Source of the DNA: Pseudomonadota bacterium
GTDB lineage: Bacteria > Pseudomonadota > Alphaproteobacteria > Rhizobiales > Aestuariivirgaceae
Length of the DNA: 21,301 nt
Reading direction: 5' to 3'
Assembly (NCBI GenBank): GCA_016522385.1
Contig: JAEKFU010000544.1
Location: 1 to 21,301 of the forward strand
The translations under genes and the position numbers were made by a program. Below the pieces are notes generated by a model that was not told where the DNA came from, did no database searches, and was given only the letters and a program-made list of their open reading frames with translations. Shown here piece by piece: positions 1 to 8,124 of this stretch. The stretch's first letter is position 1. Every line of letters starts with the position of its first letter.

Positions 1-155
1 GGGAAATTCAGATCGCGGTCGCCGGCGGCGGTGATGTCCCAAGCGGTTGAGCCGAGGCCGGCTATGACCAGCAAATCGTCCTGAGCCTGGATTAGTTGCT
101 TGACAACATCGCGGCGGCGCAGGGCAAAGGTTTCGGATCTTCTTTTCTTTTCCAT
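1..155 (-). CDS. Thiamine-diphosphate decarboxylase beta subunit (partial, N-terminus only)
   Basis: Only the first 51 codons lie in the window; the rest runs off the left edge. The protein begins at the ATG at 155-153 with a basic stretch (MEKKRRSE), followed by a motif of the type DLLVIAGLGSTAWD and a DLNFP segment. This matches the start of the C-terminal (PP) half of phosphonopyruvate/sulfopyruvate decarboxylases, where that half is a separate polypeptide. The start lies 9 bases after the stop of the alpha-subunit gene, and a GAGG ribosome-binding sequence overlaps that stop, so the two are surely co-transcribed. The Mg-diphosphate motif (GDG...N) would be beyond the edge and cannot be checked. 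The substrate is not determinable. Confidence 0.7.
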   Translation of the reverse strand, partial: MEKKRRSETFALRRRDVVKQLIQAQDDLLVIAGLGSTAWDITAAGDRDLNF

Positions 156-164
156 CTGCCCGCC

Positions 165-707
165 TCACGTGCCGAATGTCTTGACGGGCATCAGGCGCTG
201 ATGCAGCAGCAATGCCGCCATGCCGCCGCCCGAGAACGCCTGGTCCAGCGTCGCCGTCGCCATGGGGCCGACATCATCCGGCGAATTCGCGGTCATCGTC
301 TGGAAGCCTGCAGCTGTCAGATGGATGTCTGTCGACTTGCCCATTGGCACTTGCCAGGGATTGAATTCGTGCCATTGCCCGCGCATCGTCACGAACAGGG
401 CTAGCGGGAAGCGGCATGTCTGGGCAAGCGAAAACATGTTGATGCAGTTGCCGATACCGGACGACTGCGTCAGGAGTACACCGCGCTGGCCGCCGAGCCA
501 GGCACCAGCCAGAACTGCAACGCCTTCTTCCTCCGTAGTGAGGGCAATCGCGTGAAATTCGGCGTCCAAGATACAGGCTTCAATGAGGCAGGTGTGCCCT
601 GCGTCGGGCACGTACGCGACCTGACTGACGCGGGCGGCCTTGAACGCACCGAAGATCAGTTTCCACCATTCAAGTGCACTTGAAACTCCAAAGACCTCGT
701 CTGGCAT
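165..707 (-). CDS. Thiamine-diphosphate decarboxylase alpha subunit, phosphonopyruvate/sulfopyruvate decarboxylase type
   Basis: About 180 residues covering a single pyrimidine-binding (PYR) domain of a ThDP enzyme. Visible marks are VAYVPDAGH near the N-terminus, TTEEEGVAVLAGAWLGG (with the Glu expected to activate the ThDP aminopyrimidine), and QSSGIGNCINMF. The size fits the alpha subunits of sulfopyruvate decarboxylase (ComD-like) and split phosphonopyruvate decarboxylases, which pair with a separate beta subunit; the next gene downstream is that beta subunit. The ATG at 707 is chosen because GGGAGG sits 11 bases upstream. The frame stays open to an ATG at 773 and a GTG at 788, so the start may be further out. 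It probably decarboxylates a 2-oxo acid to an aldehyde; which one is unknown. It is divergent from the REC-EAL gene. Confidence 0.75.
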   Translation of the reverse strand: MPDEVFGVSSALEWWKLIFGAFKAARVSQVAYVPDAGHTCLIEACILDAEFHAIALTTEEEGVAVLAGAWLGGQRGVLLTQSSGIGNCINMFSLAQTCRFPLALFVTMRGQWHEFNPWQVPMGKSTDIHLTAAGFQTMTANSPDDVGPMATATLDQAFSGGGMAALLLHQRLMPVKTFGT

Positions 708-885
708 ATCACCCACGACCTCCCTTATCCCCAGCGTTGGTACACAATCGCCACCAGTCTTGAAAAGCCTCATCTTTCCAGGTGTCACACAGTGATCTCT
801 TGATTGCGCTCCTCCAGGATTAACGCCGATTTAACCGACCGTTCAATAACGTATACGGGCGATCCTGCTGAGGAGAGGGAAAAAT

Positions 886-2127
886 TTGGGGGCAGGTGCT
901 GCAACCGTGAAATTGCCGCTAAACATATTGCTCGTCGAAGATGACGAAGACGACCATATCATCATAAGAGAACTGCTTGATGAAGTGGAAGGCTATGATA
1001 TTTCCCTTGTCTGGGAGACGGGTCATAGTGCTGGACTTAGCCGACTCGAAAACGAACAAATCGATATTTGCCTCGTCGATTACAAGATCGGCGCATATAC
1101 CGGCATCGATTTCATTCATGAAGCCAACGATCTGAACATTGACGTGCCGATGATTCTGGTCGCCGGCGTTTGCGACCGTGAGATCGATCTCATGGCGTCG
1201 CAGGCCGGTGCCGCAGATTTTTTCGAGAAGACGGCATTGACGAGCGCCGGCCTGGAACGGGCGATCCGTTATTCGATATCGCGAATCGGCCGGACCAAAC
1301 TGCGGCGGTTTAACTCGCAGATGAAACGGTCGAATTTGGAGCAACAGCTGCGGGATGCGATCGCTCAGCGCCAGTTTGAGGTTTATCTGCAGCCCATCAT
1401 TCACTGCGAGTCACTGCGGATTGGAAAAGTCGAGGCACTTGTCCGGTGGAACCATCCCGAACGTGGTGTACTCGGGCCGTACCATTTCGTTGAAGTTGCG
1501 GAGCAGTCCGGACTCATCGTTGGTATCGGAAATTGTGTCATTGAGCAGGTCTGCCAGCTCAGCAATCGGCTGAACACCTTCGGCAGAGGGCTCACGATTG
1601 CTCTCAATGTCTCTGTTGCGCAAATCGAACAGCGCGACTTCGCGGACAAAATCGGCAGGGCTTTGGTCATGCACCGAACTGATCCGTCGACGATAGAGCT
1701 TGAAATCACCGAGTCGGTTGCCATGCGTGAACCCCAACAGGTACGCTCGCATATGAAAGCCCTAAAGGGGGTCGGCATCCGGTTCGCCGTCGATGATTTT
1801 GGAACCGGTCATTCCGGTCTGGCGACCCTGAAGGATTTCCCGTTTGACGTCATAAAAATAGACCGTTCATTCGTACAGACGGCTGAACACAGCGCTCGCC
1901 ACCGCGCGATCGCGAAAACCATCTTCTACCTTGCCGACGTTTTGCGACTGGAAACGGTCGCTGAGGGCGTTGAAACAGAATCCGAATTTTCCTTCGTCAA
2001 GAACTATGGCGCGACTTACGCCCAAGGCTATTACTTCAGCGAACCGCTATCCATTGATGACTATCAACAGTTTGCCAGCCGCTTCGAGGCCGAACGGAGG
2101 TCATCAAGAGTCGGCTGCGCAGTCTAA
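886..2127 (+). CDS. Receiver-EAL response regulator (c-di-GMP phosphodiesterase)
   Basis: 413 residues. The N-terminal receiver (about 12-130) has the acidic pocket EDDEDD, phospho-acceptor D65 (LVDYKIG) and K115. The usual Thr/Ser after strand 4 is not obvious (ILVAGV), and the residue after K115 is Thr rather than Pro. The EAL domain (about 150-400) looks catalytically complete: E183-A-L, NVS, ELEITES, VDDFGTGHSG, IKIDRSF, AEGVET and AQGYY. It should hydrolyse c-di-GMP in the cytoplasm under phosphorylation control. The start is a TTG with AGGAGAGGG 7-15 bases upstream; a GTG at 907 is an in-frame alternative. The gene stands alone, divergent from the ThDP pair. It is similar in layout to the REC-EAL gene at 6568-7812, but the sequences differ clearly. 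Confidence 0.9.
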   Translation: MGAGAATVKLPLNILLVEDDEDDHIIIRELLDEVEGYDISLVWETGHSAGLSRLENEQIDICLVDYKIGAYTGIDFIHEANDLNIDVPMILVAGVCDREIDLMASQAGAADFFEKTALTSAGLERAIRYSISRIGRTKLRRFNSQMKRSNLEQQLRDAIAQRQFEVYLQPIIHCESLRIGKVEALVRWNHPERGVLGPYHFVEVAEQSGLIVGIGNCVIEQVCQLSNRLNTFGRGLTIALNVSVAQIEQRDFADKIGRALVMHRTDPSTIELEITESVAMREPQQVRSHMKALKGVGIRFAVDDFGTGHSGLATLKDFPFDVIKIDRSFVQTAEHSARHRAIAKTIFYLADVLRLETVAEGVETESEFSFVKNYGATYAQGYYFSEPLSIDDYQQFASRFEAERRSSRVGCAV

Positions 2128-2367
2128 ACCGGTGATGCCGCTAAACCGAAAGGGTATCGGTCGCAGACAGGACCACGTCGTCGTCATCTCGCCACCTTGG
2201 GGCACCAGTTTCAGTGTTGCCCCGGACATCACTCCAACATGATCGTTAAGACGGCTCGACGGCGCGCTCCGCTCCGATCGTACTTGTGTTTGCAATTGTC
2301 ATTGGCCAGATAGAACTGGTACCCATATTGAGGATTGAACACTGACGCAGGCTATGGGAGCGTCGCA

Positions 2368-3576
2368 ATGACAACCGCATTTCTCGATCATGTTTCGGCA
2401 ACACTTCGCGACATCGATGCTTCCGGCCTGTACAAACGGGAGCGGGCGATCGTATCACCGCAGTCCGGCCATATTGTTGTTGAGCACGATGGCCATCGCC
2501 ACGACCGGGTTATCAATCTTTGTGCCAACAATTACCTCGGTTTAGCGGACGATCCGCGGCTCATCGAAGTCGCCAAACAGACGTTTGATACGCACGGCTA
2601 CGGCATGGCTAGCGTCCGTTTTATCTGCGGTACGCAGGAGTTGCACCGTGAACTGGAACAACGCCTGGCCGAATTCCTTGGCAAGGATGACGCCATCCTT
2701 TTTGCCGCCTGCTTTGATGCCAATGGCGGCCTGTTCGAGCCGCTTCTTACTGGTGACGACGCGATCGTCTCAGATGCGCTCAACCATGCCTCGATCATCG
2801 ACGGCATCCGGCTGTGCAAGGCCAAACGCTACCGCTATGCAAACTCCGACATGGACGAACTGGAAGCCCGGCTGATCGAGGCTCGTGAGGCAGGTGCCCG
2901 CTTCATAATGATTGCCACCGACGGAGTATTCTCCATGGACGGTTATCTCGCCAGGCTGCCGGAGATCACGGCGCTGGCAAAACGGCATGATGCCCTCGTC
3001 ATGGTCGATGACTGCCACGCCACCGGCTTCATGGGCCCGCAGGGTCGCGGTACCCATGCACATTTTGGCATTATGGATGACGTCGACATTCTTACCGGCA
3101 CGCTTGGCAAGGCCCTCGGCGGTGCTATCGGCGGCTACACTGTCGGACCCCAACCCGTCATCGATCTCCTGCGTCAGCGCGCGCGTCCCTATCTGTTCTC
3201 GAATTCCTTGCCGCCGGCTATCGTTGCGGCCGGTATTGAAGTGCTGAACATTATCGAAACAGGCGATGACCTGCGCACCCGCCTGTTCGACAATGCCGCG
3301 TTCTGGCGTTCGGGTCTCGAAGCGCTCGGTTTCGATCTGCTGCCTGGTGAACACCCGATCATACCCGTCATGCTCGGCGATGCCGTTCTTGCGCAGGAAA
3401 TGGCAGCAAAGCTCTTTGATGAGGGCGTTTATGTGGCTGGCTTCTTCTTTCCCGTCGTGCCGCAGGGCGCTGCCCGCATTCGTACGCAGATGAATGCTGG
3501 CTTGACCCGCGGGGACTTGGAGTTTGCCCTGAAGGCCTTTGACAAGGCTGGCAAAGCTGTAGGAGCAATTCAATGA
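2368..3576 (+). CDS. kbl: 2-amino-3-ketobutyrate CoA ligase (glycine C-acetyltransferase)
   Basis: 402 residues, close to full length for the family. A PLP enzyme of the alpha-oxoamine synthase group, it cleaves 2-amino-3-oxobutyrate with CoA to glycine and acetyl-CoA. The sequence is close to E. coli Kbl throughout: NLCANNYLGLA, SVRFICGTQ, FDANGGLFE, SDALNHASIIDG, ATDGVFSMDG, VDDCHATGF, PLP lysine K248 in GTLGKALGG, and the RIRTQM end motif. E. coli has VDDSHAVGF, so the Ser is Cys here. The ATG at 2368 is chosen over an upstream TTG (2335) because GGGAG lies 7 bases upstream and it matches the family N-terminus. The stop overlaps the tdh start (ATGA), implying translational coupling. Confidence 0.95.
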   Translation: MTTAFLDHVSATLRDIDASGLYKRERAIVSPQSGHIVVEHDGHRHDRVINLCANNYLGLADDPRLIEVAKQTFDTHGYGMASVRFICGTQELHRELEQRLAEFLGKDDAILFAACFDANGGLFEPLLTGDDAIVSDALNHASIIDGIRLCKAKRYRYANSDMDELEARLIEAREAGARFIMIATDGVFSMDGYLARLPEITALAKRHDALVMVDDCHATGFMGPQGRGTHAHFGIMDDVDILTGTLGKALGGAIGGYTVGPQPVIDLLRQRARPYLFSNSLPPAIVAAGIEVLNIIETGDDLRTRLFDNAAFWRSGLEALGFDLLPGEHPIIPVMLGDAVLAQEMAAKLFDEGVYVAGFFFPVVPQGAARIRTQMNAGLTRGDLEFALKAFDKAGKAVGAIQ

Positions 3577-4628
3577 CGCTCAATACCGAACGCCCGAACG
3601 GCATGAAGGCGCTCGTCAAAGCCAAGCCGGTCGAAGGCCTGTGGATGTCGCGCGAACCGGTGCCGGATATCGGCCCGGAAGATGTTCTGATCAAGATCAG
3701 GAAGACCGGCATATGCGGTACCGATATCCACATCTGGAACTGGGACGACTGGGCCAGCAAGACAGTGCCTGTGCCGCTGATCACCGGTCACGAATTTGCC
3801 GGCGAGATCGTCGAGCTTGGCAGCAATGTCGAGGGCCTTGAAATCGGTCAGCGCGTCTCCGGTGAAGGCCATTTGATTGGCAAGATGAGCCGGGCCAGCC
3901 GGGCAGGGCGGTTTCATCTTGATCCCGAAACCCGTGGCATTGGCGTCCATGAGCCCGGCGCATTCGCCGAGTATCTGCGCCTGCCGGCCTTCAATGTCGT
4001 GCCGTTGCCGGACGACATCAGTGACGACATCGGTGCCATTCTCGACCCGCTCGGCAATGCCGTCCATACGGCTCTATCTTTCGACCTTGTCGGCGAGGAT
4101 GTTCTGATTACCGGCGCCGGTCCAATCGGCATCATGGCCGGCGCCGTCGCCCGCCATATCGGCGCCCGGCATATCGTCATCACCGACATCAACCAGGACC
4201 GGCTCGACTTGGCCGCTCGGGTGGCGGACATCGTGCCGGTCAATGTGAACGACACGGACTTGAAAGCGGTTTCGAGTTCCCTTGGTATGAAGGAGGGTTT
4301 CGATGTTGGTCTGGAGATGAGCGGCGCCCAGGTCGCGCTCGACCAGATGGTCGAGGCCATGATTATGGGCGGCCGTATCGCCATGCTCGGCATTCCCCCC
4401 GGCAAGTCGCTGGTCGACTGGTCGCGCATCGTCTTCAAGGCAATCACCATCAAAGGTGTCTATGGTCGAGAGATCTTTGAGACCTGGTACAAGATGATCG
4501 CCATGCTGCAGAACGGCCTTGATGTCAGCCGTGTCATCACCCACCGCTTCGCAGCGGACGAATTCGAAGCGGGGTTCGCCGTCATGAATTCCGGCTCCAG
4601 CGGCAAGGTCGTGCTCGAGTGGTCGTGA
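3573..4628 (+). CDS. tdh: L-threonine 3-dehydrogenase, structural-zinc cysteines lost
   Basis: 351 residues, about ten longer than E. coli Tdh at the N-terminus. A medium-chain dehydrogenase, it oxidises L-threonine to 2-amino-3-oxobutyrate with NAD+, the substrate of Kbl encoded just upstream. Catalytic-zinc residues are present (C48 in GICGTD, H73-E74 in GHEF), as is the Rossmann motif GAGPIGIMAG. The MSGA, GGRIAMLGIPP, YGREIFETWYKM and ITHRF blocks match Tdh closely. The zinc lobe that in E. coli carries Cys93, 96, 99 and 107 is preserved in length, but the four positions are G103, S106, S109 and D117. The structural zinc must be absent, yet the rest looks under normal constraint. It may be a Tdh that folds without zinc, or a sister enzyme with a shifted substrate. 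Confidence 0.88.
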   Translation: MTLNTERPNGMKALVKAKPVEGLWMSREPVPDIGPEDVLIKIRKTGICGTDIHIWNWDDWASKTVPVPLITGHEFAGEIVELGSNVEGLEIGQRVSGEGHLIGKMSRASRAGRFHLDPETRGIGVHEPGAFAEYLRLPAFNVVPLPDDISDDIGAILDPLGNAVHTALSFDLVGEDVLITGAGPIGIMAGAVARHIGARHIVITDINQDRLDLAARVADIVPVNVNDTDLKAVSSSLGMKEGFDVGLEMSGAQVALDQMVEAMIMGGRIAMLGIPPGKSLVDWSRIVFKAITIKGVYGREIFETWYKMIAMLQNGLDVSRVITHRFAADEFEAGFAVMNSGSSGKVVLEWS

Positions 4629-4673
4629 AGTACTATTGCTGCGATACTGCTGTCGGAATTTGGGAGGATTGCC

Positions 4674-5804
4674 ATGTTGGACAAGATTTCTGCTCTACCC
4701 GAACTGCGTCTGCCGCTCAATGACGATCCGCAGCAATCCTATACGCTGCCGTCCGCATACTATACGGACCCAGCGCTCTTTGACCTGGAAAAGGAACTGA
4801 TCTTTTACCGCACGTGGCAGTATATTTGCCATGTCGCCGAAGTGCCCGATTCCGGCGACTACCTGACAATGCGCATTTGTGACCAGAACATCTTCGTCAT
4901 GCGTGGCGAGGATGGTGGCTTGCGCGCGTTTTACAATGTCTGCCGGCACCGGGCCCATGAGCTCCTACAGGGCGCGGGCAAGGTGAAGAACGTCATCACC
5001 TGCCCCTATCACGCCTGGACCTATGAGAAGGATGGTGCTCTCAGGGGCGCTCCAAATAGCGACAAGCGGCCGGAATTCTGCAAGGCTAATTTCGGCTTGC
5101 GACAGGTGCGCCTTGAAGAGTTTCTCGGCTGTGTGTTCGTCAACCTTGATGACAACGCCGTCAGCCTCAACGAACAGGCCAGCGACCTGGCTGCTGACAT
5201 CCGCCAGAGGGTGCCGTTCATCGATGATCTAAGGCCGGTCCCCGGGCGGTTCGTCGACCCGAACATCAATGCCGGCTGGAAGGTCGTCGTCGACAACTAT
5301 GTCGAATGCTATCACTGCAGCCATGCCCACCCGGCGTTCGCTTCGATGATCTGCTTGGACACCTATAGGCTCGATACGTTCGGCCTGTGGTCCCGCCAGT
5401 TGGGCGACGATATTCGCCCTGAGAACGACGCCTATCCCGTCGATCCCGACGGCGCCCAGTTCTCCGCCTTCTGGTTCCTGTGGCCGAACATGACCTTCAA
5501 CGTCCTGCCAGGCGGTAATGATCTGACCGCCTTGGCAGTCCGCCCGGTTTGCCATGACAAATCCCTGTTCGAGGGCACGACCCTGTCAGCCGACGGCAAG
5601 ACCCATCCCGAGCGACGCAAATACGGCAATACGGTTCTTGGCCCCGAGGACACCGCCTTGTGTGAGTCGGTGCAACGCGGGCTGATGTCAAAGGGTTATG
5701 ATCAGGGCCCGATCATCGTCGATCCGGACCGCGATGGAATCGGGGAGAAGGCGATCCACCACTTTCATCGCCTTGTGCACTCGGCTCTGGCAGCCGCCGG
5801 CTAG
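4674..5804 (+). CDS. Rieske non-heme iron oxygenase alpha subunit (betaine/amine demethylase-like)
   Basis: 376 residues. The Rieske [2Fe-2S] domain has C90-x-H92 and C110-x2-H113 (CRHRAH...CPYHAW). The catalytic domain has NYVECYHCSHAHP, with E211, H214 and H219 at the bridging and mononuclear-iron positions, and a C-terminal GEKAIHHFHRL whose Glu may be the third ligand. The ECYHC signature and the HHFHR end resemble glycine-betaine/stachydrine demethylases and related oxygenases rather than aromatic dioxygenases. It needs an electron-transfer reductase, which is not in this window. A good GGGAGGA lies upstream, with 45 bases to the tdh stop, so it is very likely third in the kbl-tdh operon. 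I infer oxidation of an N-methylated or hydroxy amino compound linked to threonine/glycine; the substrate is unproven. Confidence 0.85.
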   Translation: MLDKISALPELRLPLNDDPQQSYTLPSAYYTDPALFDLEKELIFYRTWQYICHVAEVPDSGDYLTMRICDQNIFVMRGEDGGLRAFYNVCRHRAHELLQGAGKVKNVITCPYHAWTYEKDGALRGAPNSDKRPEFCKANFGLRQVRLEEFLGCVFVNLDDNAVSLNEQASDLAADIRQRVPFIDDLRPVPGRFVDPNINAGWKVVVDNYVECYHCSHAHPAFASMICLDTYRLDTFGLWSRQLGDDIRPENDAYPVDPDGAQFSAFWFLWPNMTFNVLPGGNDLTALAVRPVCHDKSLFEGTTLSADGKTHPERRKYGNTVLGPEDTALCESVQRGLMSKGYDQGPIIVDPDRDGIGEKAIHHFHRLVHSALAAAG

Positions 5805-6191
5805 GGTCTATTGGGATTGAGGTTGTGGTGCCTGTTTGCAAGTCGACGCTCTTATCGGGCGCCTCAGGACGCAGTGGCATGCTGAATTCGGGCAGCTCGA
5901 CGCATGGGATCTGAGACAAGACCATAGGCTGTGGCCCATGATTTGCGCACCGTATCGGTGATCGCGGCGCTCCATGTCTTCAAGCGCGGTTTTTAGGCCG
6001 TCGAGCTCTTTGGCGTCCTCGACGCCTAAAGCGTTTCTTTCTCACATGGAATCATTGGATCGTGTTCCTGCGCCCGCTGGACGTCGTTACGGCACTTGCC
6101 CGATGACCCTCATCGCGCTGCATTCCGCAACTAGCCGAGTGACCAGGTTTGGACCATCAAAGGGTTCCATACGAGAAAGACACGCTTCTAG
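5805..6191. other. Intergenic stretch, no supported gene
   Basis: About 390 bases between two converging transcription units. No frame here has convincing coding character. One minus-strand frame reads a plausible short acidic segment (GVEDAKELDG...ALEDMERRD, around 5970-6035) but has stops close by on both sides, so it may be the remnant of a lost gene. No transposase motif or inverted repeat could be confirmed, and no clear terminator hairpin was found. Confidence 0.4.
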
Positions 6192-6575
6192 TCAGCCATC
6201 ACGTCTGGCAAACCAGCGATCTATGTCGCTCTTGGCCAAGGGTTTCTTATGCGCATCCACAATGTTCAGATTGTACTGTTTTCCCAGGCTGGCGGCCATG
6301 TCAATGACAACCGGCACCTCGCTGCTGACAATAGCGATAGCCCCAGAAAACGACATTTGACTAAGTCTGTTCAAAAACTCAATGCCATCAATTTCTGGCA
6401 TGTTGAGGTCCAAGATAATGAAATCAATCCGACCTGAATTTTGCTGCAAGATACCCAGGCCATCGTGCCCGTTCCGGGCGACAAAGACTTCCCTGACGCC
6501 CGATTCCTTAAGGTAGCTTTGCGTAATCTCGCAAAAGATCGGATCATCGTCGATTACTAGCACGGTCTCAAACAT
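6192..6575 (-). CDS. Stand-alone receiver-domain response regulator
   Basis: 127 residues, a single CheY-like receiver without an output domain. The acidic pocket is DDD (9-11), the phospho-acceptor is D56 in LDLNMPEIDG, S84 is the conserved hydroxyl residue, and K111-P112 closes the site. It shares many blocks with the receiver of the gene just upstream (IDFI..DLNMPE, DGI.FL, FSGAI, KPL), so the two are probably tandem paralogues. The ATG at 6575 overlaps the end of the REC-EAL gene by 8 bases, implying translational coupling. It likely acts as a phosphate sink, a shuttle between kinase and HPt, or a protein-interaction regulator. Confidence 0.88.
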   Translation of the reverse strand: MFETVLVIDDDPIFCEITQSYLKESGVREVFVARNGHDGLGILQQNSGRIDFIILDLNMPEIDGIEFLNRLSQMSFSGAIAIVSSEVPVVIDMAASLGKQYNLNIVDAHKKPLAKSDIDRWFARRDG

Positions 6576-7812
6576 GTGCGGCCTGCCTTTGATCACGTTT
6601 CGCGGCCGATTGTTCGGAAAAGGTGAACGATCCACCATGCTCATTGTGCCATCGCATGAATTCCATCGCGGGCATTGGTTTTGCGACAAGAAAGCCCTGG
6701 ATCTCATCGATCCCGTTTTCCGCCACGAAATTCCAATCCGACTGCGTTTCGACACCTTCGGCAACGAGCCGCATGTTCAATTCCCGACCCAGAAGGACAG
6801 CTGCATCTACGATCGCCTTGGAAATACTGTCTTTTGTGGCGCCTTGTATGAACGAACGATCAATCTTGAGCTCGGAGAACGGAAAATTGCGCAGTTGATC
6901 AACGTTGGAATGACCGGTTCCAAAGTCGTCAATGGACAATCCGAAGCCTTTGATTCTCAATCGGGTCAACACCTCCATGGGATCTGAAGTCTTTTGAAGG
7001 ATACCGCTTTCGGTAACTTCCAGAACAAAGTCTGGAGGATTTAGTCCTGCAGCCTCAATCTCGGCTGAAATTCGATCTGGAAAGTCAAGATTGTGCAACA
7101 AGTCAGCGGCTATATTGATGGCAGTCTTGATGAAGATTCCACACGCTTGCAAACGCTTTGCATCATCCATTGCTCTTGTAAGGACGGCGCTGGTCAGATT
7201 GCCAATTAAACCGGACTGTTCGGCGACTGGTATAAAGTCGCCCGGAGCAATCATCCCGAATTGCGGGTGAGTCCAGCGCGCAAGGGCCTCGACTCCAACA
7301 ATTTTACGTGACGAAACTTCAACCTTCGGCTGATAGAACGGCTCGATCTGACCTTTATCAATCGCATTCCGTAAGGCACTTTCGGAAACTGAGAAGAAAG
7401 GACGCGATTTTTCCTTTGCGTCGCTTTCTGAAATTCTGGGGATGAGTTGATCGAGATCGCCGACATTCAGAGGCTTTTGCAGCGCTCCAACGATCCTCAG
7501 ACTGTGCAGGTGGGCCAGTTTTTGTGCGGTCTCGACGACGAGTTGATCCTCGCCGCTCAGAATACAGATCGCCCCGGAAAAGACGTGATCTTTAAGTTGT
7601 CTGAGAAACTGAATGCCGTCGAGTTCCGGCATGTTGAGATCGCACATTATGAAATCGATCTCGTGACCGCGGTGCTCAACGATCTCCAGTGCGCCCCTTC
7701 CATCGGCGGCCTGGAAAATCTCGAAGCCTCCTAGGTTATCGAAATAGGAGTGAACGATCACACGAAGGATCGGATCGTCATCGACAATTAGAACGCGCCT
7801 GCAAGTGCCCAT
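6568..7812 (-). CDS. Receiver-EAL response regulator (c-di-GMP phosphodiesterase)
   Basis: 414 residues. The receiver (about 5-125) has VDDDP (11-13), phospho-acceptor D58 (CDLNMPELDG), S86 and K113-P114. The EAL domain (about 140-400) keeps E175-A-L, INIAADL, LEVTES, IDDFGTGHSN, LKIDRSFI, AEGVET and EIQGF, so it should be an active c-di-GMP phosphodiesterase. A polar tail of about 20 residues follows the domain. No strong Shine-Dalgarno precedes the ATG. The gene overlaps the downstream single receiver and is divergent from the hybrid kinase at 8125, which is an obvious candidate partner. Confidence 0.9.
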   Translation of the reverse strand: MGTCRRVLIVDDDPILRVIVHSYFDNLGGFEIFQAADGRGALEIVEHRGHEIDFIMCDLNMPELDGIQFLRQLKDHVFSGAICILSGEDQLVVETAQKLAHLHSLRIVGALQKPLNVGDLDQLIPRISESDAKEKSRPFFSVSESALRNAIDKGQIEPFYQPKVEVSSRKIVGVEALARWTHPQFGMIAPGDFIPVAEQSGLIGNLTSAVLTRAMDDAKRLQACGIFIKTAINIAADLLHNLDFPDRISAEIEAAGLNPPDFVLEVTESGILQKTSDPMEVLTRLRIKGFGLSIDDFGTGHSNVDQLRNFPFSELKIDRSFIQGATKDSISKAIVDAAVLLGRELNMRLVAEGVETQSDWNFVAENGIDEIQGFLVAKPMPAMEFMRWHNEHGGSFTFSEQSAAKRDQRQAAHV

Positions 7813-8124
7813 GGTTTGTTGCTGATATATTCCGGTTTGCGTACCGACGGATCTGAATTATGGGCGGCAATCCATTAAAAAGACTTAACGTTTTTCCCGC
7901 ACGTCCCAGTTGTTGTTGATCAGAGACGAAGAGCGTTCGAGCCAAGGTTTGCCCTTCATTTGCCTGTTAACGCGAGATGCGTCTGAAGCGTCGGCTCCAA
8001 GCCGATGTGCTGCTTACCGGTGTTGGTGTCCCAGCGGCCTGAAAAGGCAATCCTTAACCATTTTCGTTCATCTACTTGTCTGTGGACCACCACACGATTC
8101 ACACGTATCCGTCAGAGCCAACAA

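Noticed and set aside
2128..2367. Search for a terminator or sigma-54 promoter between the first REC-EAL gene and kbl
   Set aside because: Only a weak 4-base stem (CCGA/TCGG, near 2145-2162) and no correctly spaced GG/GC pair were found; nothing firm enough to annotate.
8005..8124. Upstream extension of the hybrid kinase to an ATG at 8005
   Set aside because: The extra 40 residues are Cys/Arg/Thr-rich, unlike a normal kinase N-terminus, and the transmembrane segment begins properly after the TTG at 8125.
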